Positions 43,406-50,750 of a stretch of DNA of 64,000 bases are shown here, one piece after another. The notes below the pieces were generated by a model. It was not told the DNA's origin, did not search any database, and saw only the letters and a program-made list of their open reading frames with translations. Numbering within the stretch: position 1 is the stretch's first letter; every line of letters begins with the position of its first letter. The stretch comes from Muricoccus roseus (GTDB taxonomy: Bacteria > Pseudomonadota > Alphaproteobacteria > Acetobacterales > Acetobacteraceae). Location: positions 1-64,000 of the forward strand of contig NZ_FQZF01000002.1 of NCBI RefSeq assembly GCF_900141905.1. The letters run 5' to 3'. Both the position numbers and the translations under genes were made by a program.

Positions 43406-43589
43406 GCGGCGGCGCGTCGCGTCATGGGGCCCGATCTAAGAGCCGTTGCGGTGCGCTGAGGAAGGGGCGGGCGCAACGGTTCTGCGCGATGCGGATAGGC
43501 GCATGGAGCGTCTGCGGGTTGCGGATAGTGGCCCGCGACATGCTTCTGGGAGGATGAGGAGGGCCTCGGCCCTTTCAGGAGGACCAACC
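43406..43589. promoter_or_regulatory. Divergent promoter/operator region of the dioxygenase operon
   Basis: A 184-base region between the PIG-L-like and dioxygenase genes. It holds two direct TGCGGATAG repeats (43490-43498 and 43520-43528, 30 bases or about three helical turns apart), typical of AraC-type binding. It also holds an inverted pair CCGTTGCG (43443-43450) and CGCAACGG (43472-43479). AGGAGG lies 8 bases before the dioxygenase ATG at 43590. Confidence 0.55.
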
Positions 43590-44870
43590 ATGGACCAGCT
43601 TCCGCCGGGCGGCCCGCCCCTGGGTGCCCCCGCCTTCCCGCGTGCCGACGGGTCCCGCGTCCCCTACAGGATGTTCAGCGACCCGGAGATCTACGCGCTG
43701 GAGCAGGAGCGCATCTACCGCGGCCCCACATGGAACTTCCTGGGCCTGGAAGCCGAGATCCCGAAACCCGGCGACTACAAGAGCACCTTCATCGGCGACA
43801 CGCCGGTCGTGATGACGCGCGCCGAGGACGGGGAGCTGGCCGCCTGGGTGAACCGCTGCGCGCATCGCGGCGCGGTGGTCTGCCGGCTGCCGCGGGGCAA
43901 TGCGCTGTCCCATAGCTGCGTCTATCACCAGTGGAGCTTCGGCACGAAGGGCAACCTGCAGGGCGTGCCCTTCCGGCGCGGCCAGAAGGACGCCACGGGC
44001 ATGCCGAAGGACTTCGACCCGAAGCAGCACAACCTGCGGCAGCTGCGGGTGGAGAGCTATCGCGGCCTCGTCTTCGCGACCTTCAGCGACACGGTGGAGC
44101 CGCTGGCCGACTATATCGGGCCGGAGATGCGGCCCTATCTGGACCGCGTGTTCCACAAGCCCGTCACTTATCTCGGCTGCACGCGGCAGTATTCCGACAG
44201 CAACTGGAAGCTCTACTACGAGAACGTGAAGGACCCCTATCACGCCAGTCTGCTGCACCTGTTCCACACCACCTTCAACATCTTCCGCGTGGGCATGAAG
44301 GCGCGCTGCGTGCCGGATGCGAAGCGCGGGATGCACAGCGTCATCTTTGTAATGAAGAACGAGGAGGACACCTCCTCGGGCGACTACAAGGCGCAGCAGA
44401 TCCGTTCCTATGACGAGGGCTTCCGGCTGGAGGATGATTCGATCCTGGCGCTGGAGCCGGAATACGAGGAGATCGCGACCAACCAGATCCAGCCCATCTT
44501 CCCGCAGCTGGTGGTGCAGCAGATCCACAACACGCTCGTCTGCCGCCAGCTTCTGCCGAAGGGGCCGGACCATTTCGAGCTGGTGTTCCACTTCTTCGGC
44601 TATGAGGACGACACGCCGGAGATGCGGAAGCTCCGGATCAAGCAGGCCAATCTCGTGGGGCCCGCCGGCTACATCTCCATGGAGGACACAGAGGCGACGG
44701 AGCTGGTGCAGCGCGGCACCGTGCGGGATGGCGACAAGGCCTCGGTCATCGACATGTCGCGGGACGCGCCGGAGCGGCGGGACACGCTGATCTCCGAGCA
44801 GCTCATCCGCCATTTCTGGATGGGCTACCGCGACATCATGGGCCTCGGCGTGGAGCAGGCGGCGGAATGA
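43590..44870 (+). CDS. Aromatic ring-hydroxylating dioxygenase, large (Rieske) subunit
   Basis: A 426-residue alpha subunit. The Rieske cluster ligands are Cys90 and His92 (NRCAHRGAVV) and Cys110 and His113 (SHSCVYHQWSF). The mononuclear iron site is in YYENVKDPYHASLLH (Asp215, His218, His223), with the third ligand probably in SMEDTEATE. By eye the sequence most resembles anthranilate 1,2-dioxygenase (AndAc) or salicylate 5-hydroxylase large subunits. An amino- or hydroxybenzoate is a plausible substrate; this is inferred. It is the first gene of a four-gene operon. Confidence 0.9.
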   Translation: MDQLPPGGPPLGAPAFPRADGSRVPYRMFSDPEIYALEQERIYRGPTWNFLGLEAEIPKPGDYKSTFIGDTPVVMTRAEDGELAAWVNRCAHRGAVVCRLPRGNALSHSCVYHQWSFGTKGNLQGVPFRRGQKDATGMPKDFDPKQHNLRQLRVESYRGLVFATFSDTVEPLADYIGPEMRPYLDRVFHKPVTYLGCTRQYSDSNWKLYYENVKDPYHASLLHLFHTTFNIFRVGMKARCVPDAKRGMHSVIFVMKNEEDTSSGDYKAQQIRSYDEGFRLEDDSILALEPEYEEIATNQIQPIFPQLVVQQIHNTLVCRQLLPKGPDHFELVFHFFGYEDDTPEMRKLRIKQANLVGPAGYISMEDTEATELVQRGTVRDGDKASVIDMSRDAPERRDTLISEQLIRHFWMGYRDIMGLGVEQAAE

Positions 44871-45349
44871 GCGGGGTGGAGGACCTGATGACGCGGCTGG
44901 AGCTGCTTTCGCTCCAGGACCGGTACGTGGCCGCGATCGACAATGACCGCATCGAGGAATGGCCCGGCTTCTTCACCGAGGACTGCCTCTACGAGATCGT
45001 CTCTCGCGAGAACGAGGAGGCGGGGCTGCCGGCACCGGTGATCCACTGCGACAACGGGCGGATGCTGCGGGACCGGGTGGTCGCGCTGCGCCATGCCAAT
45101 ATCTATGAGAAGCCGGCCTATCGTCACATGCTCTCCGGGATGGAATGGCGGGAGGAGGCGGATGGAAGCTATGCCATTTCCACCAGCTATGTGGTGGTGA
45201 ACACGTCGCAGGAGGGCGAGAGCCGCATCTACCAGGCCGGCCGGTACCTGGACCGCGTGGTGCGGACGGAGGCGGGTCTGCGCTTCCGGGAGAAGCGCTG
45301 CATCTATGACACGCTGCGCGTGCAAACGCTGCTGGCCTTTCCGATCTGA
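44867..45349 (+). CDS. Aromatic ring-hydroxylating dioxygenase, small subunit
   Basis: Beta subunit of 160 residues, with the NTF2-like fold of this family: LELLSLQDRYVAAIDNDRIE, EWPGFFTEDCLYEIVSREN, LRDRVVALRHANIYEKPAYR, HMLSGMEW and a C-terminal FREKRCIYDTLRVQTLLAFP. It stabilises the alpha subunit and has no cofactor. Its ATG overlaps the alpha stop by 4 bases. Confidence 0.93.
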   Translation: MSGVEDLMTRLELLSLQDRYVAAIDNDRIEEWPGFFTEDCLYEIVSRENEEAGLPAPVIHCDNGRMLRDRVVALRHANIYEKPAYRHMLSGMEWREEADGSYAISTSYVVVNTSQEGESRIYQAGRYLDRVVRTEAGLRFREKRCIYDTLRVQTLLAFPI

Positions 45350-45369
45350 CACGCTCCGGGGGACGAGAC

Positions 45370-45678
45370 GTGACGCAATGGTATGACGCGGCCGCATCCG
45401 ATGCGGTGACCGAGGATGCGGTGCTGGGCTGCGCAGTGAACGGCGTTCCGGTGGCGATCTTCCGGGTAGAGGGCGAGGTTTTCGCTCTCTACGACCTCTG
45501 CTCCCACGGGCACGCGCGGTTGTCGGACGGCTATGTGGAGGATGACTGCGTGGAGTGCCCCCTGCACCAGGGGCTGGTGGATATCCGCACGGGCAAGCCG
45601 CGCAGCGCGCCGATCAGCGAGCCCGTGCGCAGCATTCCCGCGCGGGAGGTCGAGGGGCGGATCGAGGTGGAGCTCTGA
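45370..45678 (+). CDS. Rieske-type ferredoxin of the dioxygenase
   Basis: Electron carrier of 102 residues. Cluster ligands are Cys44 and His46 (YDLCSHGHARLSDG) and Cys63 and His66 (VECPLHQGLVDIRTG). Its sequence is like ferredoxin components such as AndAb or NagAb. It uses a GTG start at 45370. No ferredoxin reductase gene follows, so that part must come from elsewhere in the genome. Confidence 0.93.
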   Translation: MTQWYDAAASDAVTEDAVLGCAVNGVPVAIFRVEGEVFALYDLCSHGHARLSDGYVEDDCVECPLHQGLVDIRTGKPRSAPISEPVRSIPAREVEGRIEVEL

Positions 45679-45683
45679 CCGCC

Positions 45684-46478
45684 ATGGATCCGGTCTGGGA
45701 ATACATGACAGGCCAGGCGCGGCCCGGCCACCCGGCGCTGATCTCGGCCTTCGAGCAGGAAGGGGAGGAGTCCCTTGTGCTGGGGCCGGCATTGGACCTG
45801 CCCTATGGCGCCCATGCGCGGGAGCGGTTCGACTTCTATGCCGCGCCAGGACCCTGGCGCGGCACGCTCGCCTATTTCCATGCAGGCTACTGGCAATTCC
45901 GCGACAAGGCGCAGTTCCGATTCCTTGCGCCGCTTTTCCTGGCGCGGGGCCTCGACGTGGCCATGGTGAACTATCCGCTGTGCCCGGATGTCAGCCTTCC
46001 CGTTCTGCTGGAATCCGCGCGCCGCGCCGTGCCGGCGGTGCTCGCGCATGCGGCGTCGCTCGGGCGTGGCGGGCAGGCGCTGGTGGCCGCCGGGCATTCG
46101 GCGGGTGGGCAGATCGTGGCGGAGCTGGCGCTTTCGGACTGGGGCGCTGCGAAGCCCATCGCGGCCATCGCCGCGCTGAGCGGCGTCTTCGACCTGGAAC
46201 CGTTGCTGGCGACGCCGCTGAACGACAGGCTGCGGCTGGACCAAGCGACGGCGCGGGCCATGTCCTCCGTGCTGCGCGTCAGGGCTGGCCTGCCGCCGGC
46301 CCTTTTCGCCGTCGGGCGGGCGGAGACGCCGGCCTTCCTCGAGCAGAACGACCGGATGTGCCGTGCCTGGGCCGCGGCGGGCAATTCGTCTTCCGCCTAT
46401 GTCTCCCCGAGCTCGGACCATTTCAGCCTGCTGCGCGACCCCGTGCTGATCGACCGGGTCGCGTCTCTCTTCGGCTAA
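45684..46478 (+). CDS. Alpha/beta hydrolase, kynurenine-formamidase-like
   Basis: A 264-residue hydrolase. The oxyanion segment YFHAGYWQFRDK (residues 65-75) is the HGGYW-type motif of the kynurenine formamidase group. The nucleophile lies in AAGHSAGGQIVAEL (Ser139) and the histidine in SSDHFSLL near residue 249. Arylformamidase makes kynurenine from N-formylkynurenine, two steps before anthranilate, which would fit an anthranilate dioxygenase operon. An aryl-ester or carbamate hydrolase is an alternative. Its end overlaps the gntR end by 4 bases. Confidence 0.75.
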   Translation: MDPVWEYMTGQARPGHPALISAFEQEGEESLVLGPALDLPYGAHARERFDFYAAPGPWRGTLAYFHAGYWQFRDKAQFRFLAPLFLARGLDVAMVNYPLCPDVSLPVLLESARRAVPAVLAHAASLGRGGQALVAAGHSAGGQIVAELALSDWGAAKPIAAIAALSGVFDLEPLLATPLNDRLRLDQATARAMSSVLRVRAGLPPALFAVGRAETPAFLEQNDRMCRAWAAAGNSSSAYVSPSSDHFSLLRDPVLIDRVASLFG

Positions 46479-47167
46479 TCGCCGAACATGTAGCCCTGCA
46501 CGAAGAGGATGTGCTCGCGCATCACGCGGCGCGCCTCCGCGCGGTCGCGCTGGCGCACCGCTTCCACCATCGCATGGTGCTGCGCCTGCAAGGTCGCGCG
46601 CCGCTCGGCCGTGTTGCCGCGAGCCTTGAGCTGGCCCCAATCCGTGCGTTCCCGCACCCGCGCCAGGGAGCGGCACATGGCGATGACGGCGCCGTTATGG
46701 GTGCCGAGCGCGAAGGCGTCGTGCAGGGCGGCGTCCCAGTGTTCGAAGGCGGCGAGATCGGGGGCTTCGTCGGTGCCGCGCAGGCATTCGGCCATGCGCG
46801 CGATATCGGCCTGCGTCGCGCGCGCGACGGCCAGGGAGATCATCTCCGGCTCGAGGATCAGGCGGCATTCGACCACGTCCGATGGGCTGAGGGATTCATC
46901 CCCCGCCCGGGCTTCGGCAGGCGGCGCGCTGCGGAAGGTGCCGCGGCCGACATGGCGGACGATCAGCCCCTGGCTCTCCAGCGCATCCAGCGCGCGGCGG
47001 ACGGTGTTGCGCGCGACGCCGTAGCGCAGGCCCAGCTCCCGTTCGGTGGGCAGCTTTTCGCCCAAGGCCCAACGCTCGGCGCGGAGGTCACGCTCCAGGG
47101 CGGCCTGCAGCCCGGCCGCGCCGGCGCGGTCGGGGCTGTCGACTGCGTGCTTGACTGGTCCAACCAT
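46475..47167 (-). CDS. GntR-family regulator, FCD (FadR-like) type
   Basis: A 230-residue regulator. The winged HTH at about 18-78 has LRAERWALGEKLPTERELGL, RYGVARNTVRRALDALESQG and GRGTFRSAP. The FCD ligand domain at about 92-225 shows VECRLILEPEMISLAVARAT, HWDAALHDAFALGTHN, a likely metal histidine in AQHHAMVEAV, and DRAEARRVMREHI. FCD sensors bind carboxylic acids. The ATG at 47167 is used; 47179 would add four residues. It diverges from the FAH gene within about 60 bases. Confidence 0.9.
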   Translation of the reverse strand: MVGPVKHAVDSPDRAGAAGLQAALERDLRAERWALGEKLPTERELGLRYGVARNTVRRALDALESQGLIVRHVGRGTFRSAPPAEARAGDESLSPSDVVECRLILEPEMISLAVARATQADIARMAECLRGTDEAPDLAAFEHWDAALHDAFALGTHNGAVIAMCRSLARVRERTDWGQLKARGNTAERRATLQAQHHAMVEAVRQRDRAEARRVMREHILFVQGYMFGD

Positions 47168-47228
47168 TAGGAGAACCATACAGCCAGATTGGTTCAGTTC
47201 AAGTGCTGATTGGTATAGGAACCCGCTG
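47168..47228. promoter_or_regulatory. Shared gntR / FAH operator region
   Basis: This 61-base region separates the divergent starts. It contains GATTGGTTCAG at 47187-47197 and GATTGGTATAG at 47208-47218, direct repeats 21 bases (two helical turns) apart. It also has ACCAT (47175-47179) facing the first ATTGGT, giving a loose inverted pair. The small size means one bound GntR dimer could block both promoters. Confidence 0.5.
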
Positions 47229-48143
47229 ATGAAGCTTGCCATGGTCCAGAGCGGCGGCGCGCCGCGCCTCGTGCGGGTGGATGCCGCCGGCCAGCGCTTC
47301 TGGCCGGTGGAAAGCCTGGCGCCGAACCTGCCGGGCGAGATGACGGCGCTGATCGCGGCGCTGGCGGATGGCGCCGTGCTGCCGGAACCCTCGGGCGAGG
47401 GAGAGGCGCTGGACCAGGCCATGCTGCTCGCGCCGCTCCCCAACCCGCCGCGCAACATCTTCTGCGTGGGCAAGAACTACCACGCCCATGCGCGGGAATT
47501 CGCCGGCAGCGGCTACGATTCCTCCTCGACCAGCGCGGCGGATGCCATCCCCAAGGCGCCGATCATCTTCACCAAGCCCTTCACCTCCGTCTCCGGTCCC
47601 TGGGACGACATCCCCCTGGTCCCGGGGCTGGATGCCGAGGTGGATTACGAGGCGGAGCTGGCCGTGGTGATCGGTCGCGGCGGCCGCGCCATCCCGAAGG
47701 CGGAGGCGATGGCGCATGTCTTCGGCTACACCGTGGTGAACGACGTCACGGCGCGTGACCTGCAGGGCAAGCACAAGCAATGGCTGCTGGGGAAGGGCAT
47801 CGACGGCTTCTGCCCGATGGGCCCCTGGATCGTGACGGCGGATGAGCTGGATCCGCGGGCCATGCGGGTCTCCTGCACCGTGAACGGCGAGAAGCGGCAG
47901 GACGCGGTCACCGCTGACCTGATCTTCGATATCCCGACGCTGATCGAGACCATCTCGCTCAGCATGGCGCTGCTGCCGGGCGACGTGATCGCGACCGGCA
48001 CGCCGGAAGGCGTGGGCATCGGCTTCAAGCCGCCTCGCTTCCTCCGGGATGGCGACGTGGTGGAATGCGCGATCGAGGGCATCGGGCGCATCCGCAACAG
48101 GCTGCGGAAGGTGGACGTCGCCGCACTGCGCGGCGCTGCTTGA
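47229..48143 (+). CDS. Fumarylacetoacetate hydrolase family protein
   Basis: A 304-residue member of the FAH family. NIFCVGKNYHAHAREFAG near residue 78, IFTKPFTSVSGPWDDI, and metal-binding DAEVDYEAELAVVIG are followed by YTVVNDVTARDLQGKHKQWL, GKGIDGFCPMGPWI and TGTPEGVGIGFKPP. Members cleave C-C bonds in acylpyruvates or decarboxylate and isomerise ring-cleavage products. The context of aromatic and heterocycle genes supports a lower-pathway step. The ATG at 47229 is used. Confidence 0.9.
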   Translation: MKLAMVQSGGAPRLVRVDAAGQRFWPVESLAPNLPGEMTALIAALADGAVLPEPSGEGEALDQAMLLAPLPNPPRNIFCVGKNYHAHAREFAGSGYDSSSTSAADAIPKAPIIFTKPFTSVSGPWDDIPLVPGLDAEVDYEAELAVVIGRGGRAIPKAEAMAHVFGYTVVNDVTARDLQGKHKQWLLGKGIDGFCPMGPWIVTADELDPRAMRVSCTVNGEKRQDAVTADLIFDIPTLIETISLSMALLPGDVIATGTPEGVGIGFKPPRFLRDGDVVECAIEGIGRIRNRLRKVDVAALRGAA

Positions 48144-48146
48144 TCC

Positions 48147-48192
48147 GCCGCGCTGCGCGGCGCGGGGTGACGCGCCGGGCCATGCGCCCGGC
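48147..48192 (+). terminator. Double hairpin after the FAH gene
   Basis: GCCGCG (48147-48152) pairs with CGCGGC (48156-48161), and GCCGGGC (48174-48180) pairs with GCCCGGC (48186-48192). They begin 3 bases after the FAH stop, in the 140-base gap before the first Bug gene. With no T-run they may reduce rather than stop read-through. Confidence 0.4.
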
Positions 48193-48283
48193 CGGATGAG
48201 GAAACGGGAGGAAGGGGCGGCGCCAGATCGCCCTGTCTCCCCAGGGTTCAGGAAGAGCGGGTGGCGAGGCTACCCGCGGGAGG

Positions 48284-49270
48284 ATGGTCGTGCTGCATCG
48301 TCGTGACGTGCTGACCGCTCTGGGTGCCGCCGGGCTGCTTCCGACTGCCGCCTGGGGACAGGCTGCCTGGCCGAGCCGGGCGGTCCAGATGATCGTGGCC
48401 TTTCCCCCCGGCGGTCAGGCGGATGTCACCGCCCGGCCCGCAGCGGCGGCGCTGGAAAGGGTGTTCGGCCAGGCCGTGCCCGTGGTGAACCGTGCGGGGG
48501 CCGGCGGCATCGTCGGCAGCGCGAGCGTCGCCCGGGCGGCACCGGATGGCTACACGGCGTTGATGGCGCTGTCCTCGTTGGGTGTGCTGCCGGAGAGCGA
48601 GCGGATCATGGGCCGCACGCCGGCCTATACCGTGGACCAGTTCGCGCCGATCGCCCGCATCACCGCGGATCCCACGGTGATGCTCGTTCCCGCGAAGTCG
48701 CCCTGGCGCTCGGTGCAGGACTTCGTGGCCGATGCGAAGAAGCGGCCAGGCGCCATCACCTTCGGCTCGGCAGGGAACTACTCCACCCTCCATGTGGCCA
48801 TGGCGATGTTCACGGGGGCCGCGGGGATCGACCTGCTGCACGTGCCCTTCCAGGGCGGCGGCCCGGCGCTGACCGCGCTTCTGTCGGGCACGCTGGACTC
48901 GCTCGCCTCCGGTCCCGGCCCCGCCCTGGCCCATGTGAAGGAGGGACGCCTCCGGGCACTGGCAAGCTGGGGGCGCGAGCGCATCCCGGGCTTCGAGGAC
49001 GTGCCCACCTTCATCGAGCTGGGGCACCCCGAGGTGGAGTTCTACATCTGGACCGGCGTGTTCCTGCCGCTCGCGACGCCGGCCCCCGTGCAGGCGCGCT
49101 GGCGCGACGCGCTGCGCCAGATCTGCGAGCGCGACGAGGGGCTGAAGCGGGCGCTGGAGGCGGCGGGCAGCCCGATCGCCTACCAGGAGGGCGAGACCTT
49201 CGAGCGCTTCTTCCGGGATGACACCGCGCGGCTCGTTCGCGCGGTCCAGCGGATCGGCAAGGTCGAGTAA
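48284..49270 (+). CDS. Bug-family (TctC-like) receptor
   Basis: Periplasmic receptor of 328 residues with a twin-arginine-like signal LHRRDVLTALGAAGLLPTAA. Bug motifs are WPSRAVQMIVAFPPGGQADV, VVNRAGAGGIVGSASVARA, APDGYTALM, LLHVPFQGGGPALTALLSGT and the later VPTFIELG. The canonical V-x-N-R-P-G-A reads VVNRAGA. The ATG at 48284 sits directly on a GGGAGG, so the GTG at 48290 may be the real start. It is adjacent to a second Bug gene 28 bases downstream; no TctAB genes are present. Confidence 0.88.
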   Translation: MVVLHRRDVLTALGAAGLLPTAAWGQAAWPSRAVQMIVAFPPGGQADVTARPAAAALERVFGQAVPVVNRAGAGGIVGSASVARAAPDGYTALMALSSLGVLPESERIMGRTPAYTVDQFAPIARITADPTVMLVPAKSPWRSVQDFVADAKKRPGAITFGSAGNYSTLHVAMAMFTGAAGIDLLHVPFQGGGPALTALLSGTLDSLASGPGPALAHVKEGRLRALASWGRERIPGFEDVPTFIELGHPEVEFYIWTGVFLPLATPAPVQARWRDALRQICERDEGLKRALEAAGSPIAYQEGETFERFFRDDTARLVRAVQRIGKVE

Positions 49271-49298
49271 CGGCCGGACAAAGGCGGGAGGAACGAGC

Positions 49299-50273
49299 AT
49301 GGCGGCATGGATCACGCGGCGTGGATTAGGCGTGCTGGCGGCAGGGGGCCTCGCCGCGCCCGCCCTGGCGCAGGAGGCCTGGCCGAACCGTCCGGTGCGG
49401 ATCGTCGTGCCCTTCGGCGCCGGCGGCTCCGCGGACATCGCCGCCCGTAATCTGGCCGAGGCGCTCTCATCCAGCCTCGGCCAACCCTTCATGGTGGAGA
49501 ACCGGCCCGGCGCGGGCGCGGTGATCGGCACGGATGCCGTCGTGAAGGCGACACCCGATGGCTACACGCTGCTGATGATGTCCAACACCCACACGGCGAA
49601 CGAGACCCTACTGCCGAACCGGCCCTATGTGCTGATGCGGGACCTCGGCGCGGCGGCGGCGGTGAATGTCGCCCATCACGTGCTGGCCGTGCATCCCTCC
49701 CTCGGGGTGAACAGCGTGGCGGAGCTGATCGCCAAGGCGAAGGCCGAGCCGGGGCGGATCGACTACGCGTCCTCCGGCCCTGGCACGCCCTATCACATCG
49801 CGGGGGAGGTGTTCCGCGCGATGGCGGGTATCGAGATCCAGCATGTCCCCTACCGCTCCTCCGGCGAGGCGCGGACGGCGCTCATCTCCGGAACCGTGCC
49901 GATGATGTTCGACGCGATCCCCACCATGCAGCCGCATGTGGCGGGTGGCCGCGCGAAGGCGCTGGCGACGACGGGGCCGCAACGCGACCCGCTGTTGCCG
50001 GACCTTCCCACCGTCGCGGAATCCGGCCTGCCAGGCTACGAGGCCTCGATCTGGCTGGGGGTGATGGTGCCGGCCCAGGTGCCGCGGCCGATCGTGGAGC
50101 GGCTGAACGGCGCGGTGAATGCCTGGCTGTCCCGCCCGCAGACGCGTGAGGCCATGGCGAAGCAGGGCGCGCAGCCCATGCCGATGTCGGTGGCGGATTT
50201 CGACGGGTTCCTGCGGCGGGATGTGGAGACGCAGGGCCGCTACGTCCGCATGGCGAGGATCGAGGTGAACTAG
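49299..50273 (+). CDS. Bug-family (TctC-like) receptor
   Basis: Periplasmic receptor of 324 residues. The signal WITRRGLGVLAAGGLAAPAL ends near AQEA. Typical blocks are WPNRPVRIVVPFGAGGSADI, MVENRPGAGAVIGTDAVVKA, TPDGYTLLMMSNTHTANETL, IQHVPYRSSGEARTALISGT and LPTVAESGLPGYEAS. GGGAGG lies 7 bases before the ATG. It directly precedes the Mo-hydroxylase small subunit with no gap, so its ligand may be that enzyme's substrate. Confidence 0.9.
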   Translation: MAAWITRRGLGVLAAGGLAAPALAQEAWPNRPVRIVVPFGAGGSADIAARNLAEALSSSLGQPFMVENRPGAGAVIGTDAVVKATPDGYTLLMMSNTHTANETLLPNRPYVLMRDLGAAAAVNVAHHVLAVHPSLGVNSVAELIAKAKAEPGRIDYASSGPGTPYHIAGEVFRAMAGIEIQHVPYRSSGEARTALISGTVPMMFDAIPTMQPHVAGGRAKALATTGPQRDPLLPDLPTVAESGLPGYEASIWLGVMVPAQVPRPIVERLNGAVNAWLSRPQTREAMAKQGAQPMPMSVADFDGFLRRDVETQGRYVRMARIEVN

Positions 50274-50750
50274 ATGGCGGTCGCCTTCACCCTGAACGGC
50301 GCACCGGCCGTGGTGGAGGCGCCGGAGGGCATGACCCTGCTACAGGCGCTGCGCGGGCCGCTCGGGCTCAGCGGTCCCCGCTTCGGCTGCGGGCAGGAGG
50401 CGTGTGGCTGCTGCTACGTCACGCTGGATGGCGAGCCGCGCCCCTCCTGCGCCCTGCCGGCGCAGGCGGCGGCGGGGCGCAGGGTGGTCACGGTGGAGGG
50501 GCTGGGCTCGCCCGAGCAGCCGCATCCGCTGCAGGCGGCCTTCCTGGCCGAGCAGGCAGGGCAATGCGGCTACTGTCTTTCGGGGATCCTGATCAGCGCG
50601 GCCGCCCTGCTCGCGCGGGAGCCGGATCCGGACGAGGTGGCCGTGCGGGCCGCGCTGGAGCCGCATCTTTGCCGCTGCGGGGCGCATAACCGGATGATCC
50701 GGGCCGTGCTGCGGGCCGCGCGGATGATGCGGGAGGAGGAGCGGGCGTGA
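50274..50750 (+). CDS. Mo-hydroxylase small subunit, two [2Fe-2S] clusters
   Basis: A 158-residue iron-sulfur subunit. A plant-type [2Fe-2S] site has Cys39, Cys44, Cys47 and Cys59 (FGCGQEACGCCYVTL, PSCALP). The second, helical site has Cys98, Cys101, Cys133 and Cys135 (QCGYCLSGILIS, HLCRCGAHNR). The size matches the small subunits of IorA/NicA-type hydroxylases that have no separate FAD subunit. It starts immediately after the Bug stop and overlaps the large subunit start (GTGA). Confidence 0.93.
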   Translation: MAVAFTLNGAPAVVEAPEGMTLLQALRGPLGLSGPRFGCGQEACGCCYVTLDGEPRPSCALPAQAAAGRRVVTVEGLGSPEQPHPLQAAFLAEQAGQCGYCLSGILISAAALLAREPDPDEVAVRAALEPHLCRCGAHNRMIRAVLRAARMMREEERA

